NCBI GenBank assembly: GCA_003427395.1
Contig: BFEA01000272.1
Span: 579,648-615,653 of the forward strand
Direction: 5' to 3'
DNA: 36,006 bases
From: Chara braunii
Lineage: Eukaryota > Streptophyta > Charophyceae > Charales > Characeae
In this document: positions 31,191-36,006 of the stretch, one piece after another
How the letters are laid out: every line of letters begins with the position of its first letter
How positions within the stretch are numbered: position 1 is the first letter of the stretch
Notes under the pieces: model-generated
What the model was told of the DNA's origin: nothing
Seen by the model: only the letters and a program-made list of their open reading frames with translations
Databases searched by the model: none
Position numbers and translations under genes: made by a program

Positions 31191-31888
31191 ACTAATTAGG
31201 GTTTTGAGTTTCTAGACCACGAGCATCATCTGTGCCAGGCAACGGGATGAGGGCAAGCCAATGCCTAATGAAGCGGGTTTTGTAAATGTGACAATAATTC
31301 AAGCGAAGGTCATGGCCAGGAGGCTCGAGTCATCTTGGGCTGGCCAAGTTGGTAGCGTAGGAGATGTCCAACTTTATTCTGTACGTTCATGGCTGGTATG
31401 GCTGCGAAGTGGGCAGTGGGCTCTATCGTCTTATTGCATGATGGCCTCGAGGAACTGAAATAGAGTCCCATCATTAAATTGACAGAGATTTCAGGCAGTG
31501 AGTGATTCTCGAGGCGCTTTGCGGTAGTACATTTGTGTAGTTTGAGAGAGAGTTATTGGGCCTCGCTCCACTGCACAGCAGTCTAAATGCAGCCATGGTC
31601 CCAATACGTTCACACGTTTCATCAGTCTGATGATATCTGGTCCACGTACAGTCTTTAGATACGTGTGGAATGTTGAGTAGTGGAGTGAGGGCCATTTTTT
31701 AGATCTTTTTCTGATTGTTGGTTTGGATATTGTTTGAGATGATGATGAAAACAACGTAGCCAAGGTAATGAAGATCTCTGCGGGAGTGATGTGCTCCACT
31801 GGTTGGTGATTATCTGAAAGGAGGGGCATTGATTGGTGTTTCATGTTTCTTGTGTGCCTTTTTCAATGAATGGGATAATTCCACACAG

Positions 31889-32021
31889 CTGCCATTTGCA
31901 ACTGGGGGAAGTGGAGCCGGCAATCGCGCTGTTCAAAGACTGTATTGCAAGGAGGAAGGATGGCGATAAACCGGATTTGAAAGTGGCAACGGAGGCTGCA
32001 GAGGGTGTGAAGAAGGGACAG
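31889..32021 (+). CDS. Exon 4: third TPR motif
   Basis: This 133-bp exon follows a CCACACAG acceptor and adds C to the split codon (AGC, Ser). It reads CHLQLGEVEPAIALFKDCIA, then RRKDGDKPDLKVATEAAEGV and KKGQ. CHLQLGEVEPAIALFKDCI is the second half of a TPR whose first helix (LRVRLRAAS) comes from exon 3. Land-plant homologues have a comparable stretch ending in a KxQ-type linker before the next exon. The donor CAG|GTTGGT at 32021/32022 leaves phase 0. I did not find the following exon in the window. Confidence 0.9.
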
Positions 32022-32466
32022 GTTGGTGGACATGTGCAAGCCCAACATAACCCTCTACACATCATGTTTACCTTACTATCTATTTTCTTCAGCACATTGC
32101 TCAAGGTACCCCTTACTGCTATCATTTGTACTGCCGACTGTACAACGTGCAGGGTGTCTTAAATCAAGTCAAATGCCTAATAGTCCGCTGACTTGCTCAA
32201 ACTGCTAATATAGATGGGCTTGATTTGCTCTCCACTTTTCCCATGTTCCTTGCAATCTCCATTGCAGTCTTCTCTATGCTCATTTAAGCTCCTGCCATTG
32301 CTCCTTCAAAGCTCCTTCTGCACACTGTTTGAACTTCCTGCCAACACACCTTTTAGAACTCCTTTCCTCGTCACTACGTTCCTCACAATGTCTTTCCTTG
32401 TCTTTCCTCCTCACCTCCCTCACCCTTCTTGGGCCTCCTCTCCTGGCCTCTCTGTGATTCCTTCCC

Positions 32467-32615
32467 TTATGGACTCTTTGGAGTCCTGGTTTCGGGAAAT
32501 TATGTTCACCGGTGTTGTGTCCGAACTTTTCTGAAGCCCCTTATGGACTCTTTGGAGTCCACTGGTTTCGGGAAACTATGTTCACCGGTGTTGTGTCCGA
32601 ACTTTTCTGAAGTCC
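32467..32615. repeat. 74-bp tandem duplication
   Basis: Both units read TTATGGACTCTTTGGAGTCC, then GGTTTCGGGAAA.TATGTTCA and CCGGTGTTGTGTCCGAAC. They are nearly identical and start at 32467 and 32541. Confidence 0.92.
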
Positions 32616-33330
32616 TTTATGCTTGTGTAGTCTCGAACACCTTTTACGATCTGGTGGCTTTGCTGTGTTTCAACCCTCCTTCAGACGAAAGCTTCTTACA
32701 GTCTGGTCGCTCATCTCCAATCATCCTTTGTTTAGCTGAACCCCTTTCAATCCAAACTTCTCTCCTCACCCCTAAACCCTCGTTAAATCTCTCCTAACTA
32801 CGTTTGTTTTCTTGACCTCATCTCAACCTCCAACTTTCCTCTGCCATTTCCTCCTTGCCTTGTCTGCACCTCTCCTTCAGTGAATTTGAAGCACACTCTG
32901 TGATGCGGTCTGGAGGAAGAGTTTCCTATCTGTTGAATTCCATTCTCTGAACCTCTTGGCAACCTCTTGAAATTCCCCTGAACCTGTGCCTGAAGCTCTG
33001 AAGCGTCTCCCTGATGTCTCGTCATTAGCCTCCAAAATTCAAAATACATACGCACCCCTCATTGTTCACACCTTTTCTTAAACCCACCAATGTCTCTGAC
33101 GTTAAAAAATCGTGGCTTTCCGGGACGATGGGAGGTCGGTTGCCCGGAAGAAGCGGAGGTCGGCAGTAATTCAAGCCGAGGTCGGCCAGAAAAAAAGAGA
33201 AAAAAGCTTAACTTTGACGACTTTTCACAGAAGAATAAACCAAAAAATCTGAAAATCTAAGATCCGGTAGATTTGGCCGTGATCTGTTTGGAAAAATTAT
33301 CAAAATAATATTTTTTTTTTACTCGTTTCG

Positions 33331-33475
33331 CTTGCAGGAAAGCAATTAGAATATCAGGTATCATGGTTGTGTAACTCTGTGCCGAGATGGTATACAGTTA
33401 TTATCGACTTCCTTGTCATCTGTGGTTTCAACCTGCAGGAAAGCAATTAGCATATCGGGTATCACGGTTTTTAGA
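33331..33475. repeat. Spaced direct repeat, 101-bp offset
   Basis: TGCAGGAAAGCAATTAGAATA (as TGCAGGAAAGCAATTAG plus ATATC.GGTATCA.GGTT) occurs at 33333 and 33434. Each copy begins with an acceptor-like TGCAG, but the reading frames do not resemble the expected TPR continuation. Confidence 0.75.
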
Positions 33476-34114
33476 ACCTGCAACAGAAATGTCCAATAGT
33501 TATAGAGCATGCTTGCAACTGCACAGCTCACCACATGGGAAGTTGCACTTTACAGGGTTTGGTCTTCTCCTCCTCCGTATAGTCCTGTATCTGTACCCCA
33601 CAGGAGCGCACGGGACTGCATGCTGTCTGGCTCGGCCATTTTGTCCGGTGTGGGTTTGTGCACGAGTTGTGTGGAGTGTGTGGAAGATATTTTTTCTCTC
33701 TCCCCACTCCAGATCCATCGTTTGGCACCCTTGCTGGGATCTATCCCTCTGACGCCATCTTCATGGCAATGCTGCTTGATCAATGCTGAAGTGTAGTTGT
33801 GGCTCTTCATTGCGACCTGCAAACAGGCAGAACAGTAGAACAGAGGCCAGGAAATCACCCTTGTCCCGCATCCGCTGTGAAAAGCACCCCCTATTCTCCC
33901 TTTCTGTACCCCTGACGCCCTGGAAAGACGCCAGGAAGTCAGTCTTATATGCATTGCACTTTCTGCCTTTCCAAATAGACATAAATAGAATAGCAGTTAA
34001 CTGCTTATCCTGAACTAAAAAGGAAAAAAGTGGGACTGCTTTTGCGAAACAATAAAGGGAAAAACATGACCAATTGCCTCTCTGGAAAGTAAACAATTGC
34101 CATTAGCCAGATTT

Positions 34115-35175
34115 TGCAGTGGAGGAGAGGAGGAGGAGGTGGCGACTTGCCATTGAGGGATGAGTCTTAATCTTCCAAGGTAGTGGTGACAATTGATGAG
34201 GACGAGTAGAGATGGAGGACAATGAGGAGAGATGGAGGAGGAGGTGAGGTGGAGGTGAGGAGGAGGTGAGGAGGAGGTGACAAGAGTAGTAGTAGGTCAC
34301 ATGGCATTGGCGAGGAGGAGGTGGTTACGATTAGGTGAGATGTAGGTGGTGAGATGGAGGAGGTGATGAGGAGGAGGTGGTTACGATGGCAGATGAAGAT
34401 GTCGAGGAGGAGGAAGAGCAGGTAGCGAGGTGGAGGTGGCAGTGAGGTGTTCACGAGGAGTACTGATGGAGTTCCATTTTCCAAAAGAAAAAAGGTGATG
34501 AAGCCGTGACCAGAACGACGTGAGATAGAGGAGTAGGTGATGATGAGGTGGTGGTGGTGGTTACAAGGAGGAGAGATGGAGGTGGTGTTGCGGAGGAAAA
34601 GGAGGGGGAGGTGACGAGGCATTGAAGAAGAGGCTACGTGGCATTGAAGACCAGGAGGAGGTTACGAGGCATTGAAGAAGAGGGGCTTACGAGGCGTTGA
34701 AGAAGAGGAGGAAGTGACGAGGTGGAGGTGGTGGCTAGAAGGAAGAGGGGGAGGTTACGAGGAGGAGACCCAGTGGTGTTCCAACGCCTAAATTTTCGTG
34801 AAAAGGAAAATGGTGACGGAGCGGGGGCGAGGAGGTGAAGAGGAGGAGGAGGAGGTTATGAGGAGAGATGGAGGAAGATGTGACGAGGAGTAGATTACGA
34901 GGACAAGTGGACATGGAGGAGCAGGCGACGAGGAGGATGAGAAATGATGGGGAAGGTGAGTGTGAGGAGGGGGAGGATGCAGTTGGTGCTGATGGTTGCT
35001 CTGGGGTTTGTCGACAGCGGGGTAAGGAGAAGGTGGTTGGGACGAGTTAACATGGAGCACGTGACGAGGAGGATGAGAAAGGACGGGGAAGGTGAGTGTG
35101 AGAAGGGGGAGGATGCAGTTGGTTCTGATGGTTGCTGCGGGGTTTGTTGACAGTGGGGAAAGGAGAAGTAGGTTG
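34115..35175. repeat. Purine-rich GAGGAG/GGAGGTG block with a 137-bp duplication
   Basis: The plus strand is dominated by G and A in GAGGAGGTGA-type words for about 1 kb. Inside it, 34926-35050 recurs from 35063 (GACGAGGAGGATGAGAAA, then GGGGAAGGTGAGTGTGA and GGATGCAGTTGGT). Open frames here are Glu/Arg/Gly low-complexity on the plus strand and Ser/Pro/His on the minus strand. Confidence 0.85.
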
Positions 35176-35390
35176 GCGCTGCTCACAATGTGTGGCCGGA
35201 GATGGTGTTTCCTGGGATTCGAATCTCCGAGCCGTACCTGCAAGACTACGAGTATAACGGCCCCGTGGAACCCATTCTTTACTCGTTTTTGTTGTCCTGC
35301 AGAATCAAACAACCCTACTAGAGCTTATCGACCGCGGCACCGCGTCTCGCATCTGCAATGGTCCACGTTAGTGTTTCTGCATCGCGAAGC

Positions 35391-35880
35391 GTGAGACGTC
35401 CGATGTAAAATTCTGACGCGCGATCGTTTGCATCGCGAGTGTGAGACGTCCGATGTAAAATTCTGACGCGCCTGACACGTCTGATACGTTTGGCATTTAT
35501 TTTTTTTCTCGGGTGAGTCTGGTTTTGTTTCGTTTTTGCGTTCTCTTTTATGCTTTGGGCCTTGCTGCACAATACGGACAGATACACGGTCATGATTTTT
35601 GTTTTTCGTCCGATGTAAAATTCTGACGCGCGATCATTTGCATCGCGAAGCGTTAGATCTGATGTAAAATTCTGACGTGCCTGACGCATCTGACGCATTT
35701 GGCGTTTGTTTTTTTCTTGGGCGAGTCTGGTTTCGTTTCATTTTTGCGTTCTCTTTTATGCTTTGGGCCTCGATGCACTACTCTTGAAATACGGACAGAT
35801 ACACGGTCGTGGATGTGGAGAGTAGTGAATCTTCCGCTAGAATATGGACAGATACACGGTCATGATTTTTGTTTTTTGTG
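35391..35880. repeat. 210-bp tandem repeat with GATGTAAAATTCTGACG subunits
   Basis: GATGTAAAATTCTGACG occurs at about 35402, 35452, 35612 and 35661, so a 50-bp pair is itself repeated at about 210 bp. The following GCGTTCTCTTTTATGCTTTG and ACGGACAGATACACGGTCAT segments recur too, the latter three times (about 35573, 35801 and 35844). Confidence 0.88.
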
Positions 35881-35922
35881 GATGTCGTCGAGAGTAGTGC
35901 AGCGAGGCCCTTTGTTGTTGGC

Positions 35923-36000
35923 TGTCGGTGGGTGCTTGGGGCCGGTCGGTGTCGGTGCTTGGGGCTGGTCAGTTGGTGCTTGGGGCCGGTCGGTGGTGGT
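35923..36000. repeat. GGTGCTTGGGGCCGGTCGGT minisatellite, about 3 copies
   Basis: Imperfect copies of this G-rich unit run to within a few bases of the right edge, so the array may continue beyond the window. Confidence 0.8.
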
Positions 36001-36006
36001 TGCGGC

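Larger units (their letters stand above)
29166..31888 (+). other. Intron 3, 2.7 kb
   Basis: Bounded by GTGAGT at 29166 and TTCCACACAG ending at 31888. Joining gives LRAA-S-CHLQL in phase. The content is non-coding: a 104-bp tandem duplication (29621-29828), G-rich DNA at about 30240-30720, and a 167-bp duplication (30856-31190). 31200-31888 shows no recognisable feature. Confidence 0.85.
4675..36006 (+). other. Gene model: FG/Ser/Gly-rich TPR co-chaperone (plant TPR15/TPR16-DnaJ family), 3' end beyond window
   Basis: Proposed coding join: 4675-~8703, ~8970-13606, 28926-29165, 31889-32021, then further exons beyond 36006. The last two junctions keep frame: a phase-2 join gives EQWRL-R-GNQAYEKGD, a second phase-2 join gives LRAA-S-CHLQLGEVE, and exon 4 ends in phase 0 after KKGQ. 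From memory, plant homologues (Arabidopsis TPR15/TPR16-like, related to animal DNAJC7) have an N-terminal disordered region with VFGA-type motifs, several TPRs and a C-terminal J domain acting with Hsp70. This window supplies the N-terminal region and about the first three TPRs. The J domain is predicted, not seen. The roughly 2,900-residue N-terminus is far longer than in the land-plant proteins I recall. The main risk is the exon 1-exon 2 join, since exon 1 could belong to a separate gene. Confidence 0.7.
32022..36006 (+). other. Start of intron 4 (at least 4.0 kb), open at the right edge
   Basis: It begins GTTGGT at 32022. No TPR or J-domain coding sequence is recognisable in any plus frame up to 36006, so the next exon lies outside. 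The content is a 74-bp duplication (32467-32615), a 101-bp-spaced pair of GCAGGAAAGCAATTAG segments (33334 and 33435), an approximately 1-kb purine-rich block and GATGTAAAATTCTGACG repeats near the end. Confidence 0.75.

Noticed and set aside
33331-33752. Candidate next exon after a TTGCAG acceptor-like site
   Set aside because: The acceptor-like element is duplicated 101 bp downstream and none of the frames resembles a TPR or J-domain continuation.
35200-35275. Possible tRNA on the minus strand (GGAGATTCGAATCCC, T-arm-like)
   Set aside because: No matching D arm, anticodon stem or acceptor stem at the right spacing.
1-36006. CRISPR array, operon, prophage or bacterial defence system
   Set aside because: The repeats are tandem doublets or microsatellites without regular spacers, and the genes have spliceosomal introns; nothing bacterial is present.

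Overview
This is nuclear DNA of a multicellular-plant-lineage eukaryote. The coding sequence is interrupted by GT-AG introns, intron DNA is far longer than exon DNA, (GA)n/(CT)n microsatellites and two-copy tandem duplications are everywhere, and the one gene I can identify belongs to a land-plant/streptophyte family of TPR + DnaJ co-chaperones. Large introns at roughly even base composition fit a charophyte alga such as Chara, but the species is an inference. I see no bacterial, organellar or viral genes.

Layout. 1-4.67 kb is flanking DNA with no gene I can support. It holds a perfect 30-bp palindrome, a degenerate tRNA-like element, two tandem duplications, a pyrimidine-rich stretch, a short MITE-like foldback element, a second tRNA-like relic with a 22-G run, and a (GA)n tract just upstream of the first coding exon. 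4.675-8.7 kb and 8.97-13.6 kb are two giant low-complexity exons, the first Ser-rich and the second Gly-rich. Both are sprinkled with nucleoporin-like [FVIY]xFG motifs. 13,607-28,925 is best read as one 15.3-kb intron full of duplications, microsatellites and an assembly gap (148 N). 28,926-29,165 and 31,889-32,021 are short exons encoding tetratricopeptide repeats, separated by a 2.7-kb intron. From 32,022 to the right edge is the start of another intron. The remaining TPRs and the expected C-terminal J domain must lie beyond the window.

The key link is the splice junction. Exon 2 ends in a partial codon after E-Q-W-R-L at an AAG|GTGTGC donor. The TPR exon begins after an AG at 28,925 and completes that codon to give WRLRGNQAYEKGD, the start expected for the first TPR of this family (Arabidopsis TPR15/TPR16-type proteins, from memory). 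The next junction also keeps frame (RAA-S-CHLQLGEVE). The window therefore mostly holds the 5' part of a single gene. Its predicted product has about 2,900 residues of disordered FG/Ser/Gly-rich N-terminus joined to an Hsp70/Hsp90-type co-chaperone module, much longer than I recall for the Arabidopsis homologues. The exon 1-exon 2 join is the least certain part of the model.
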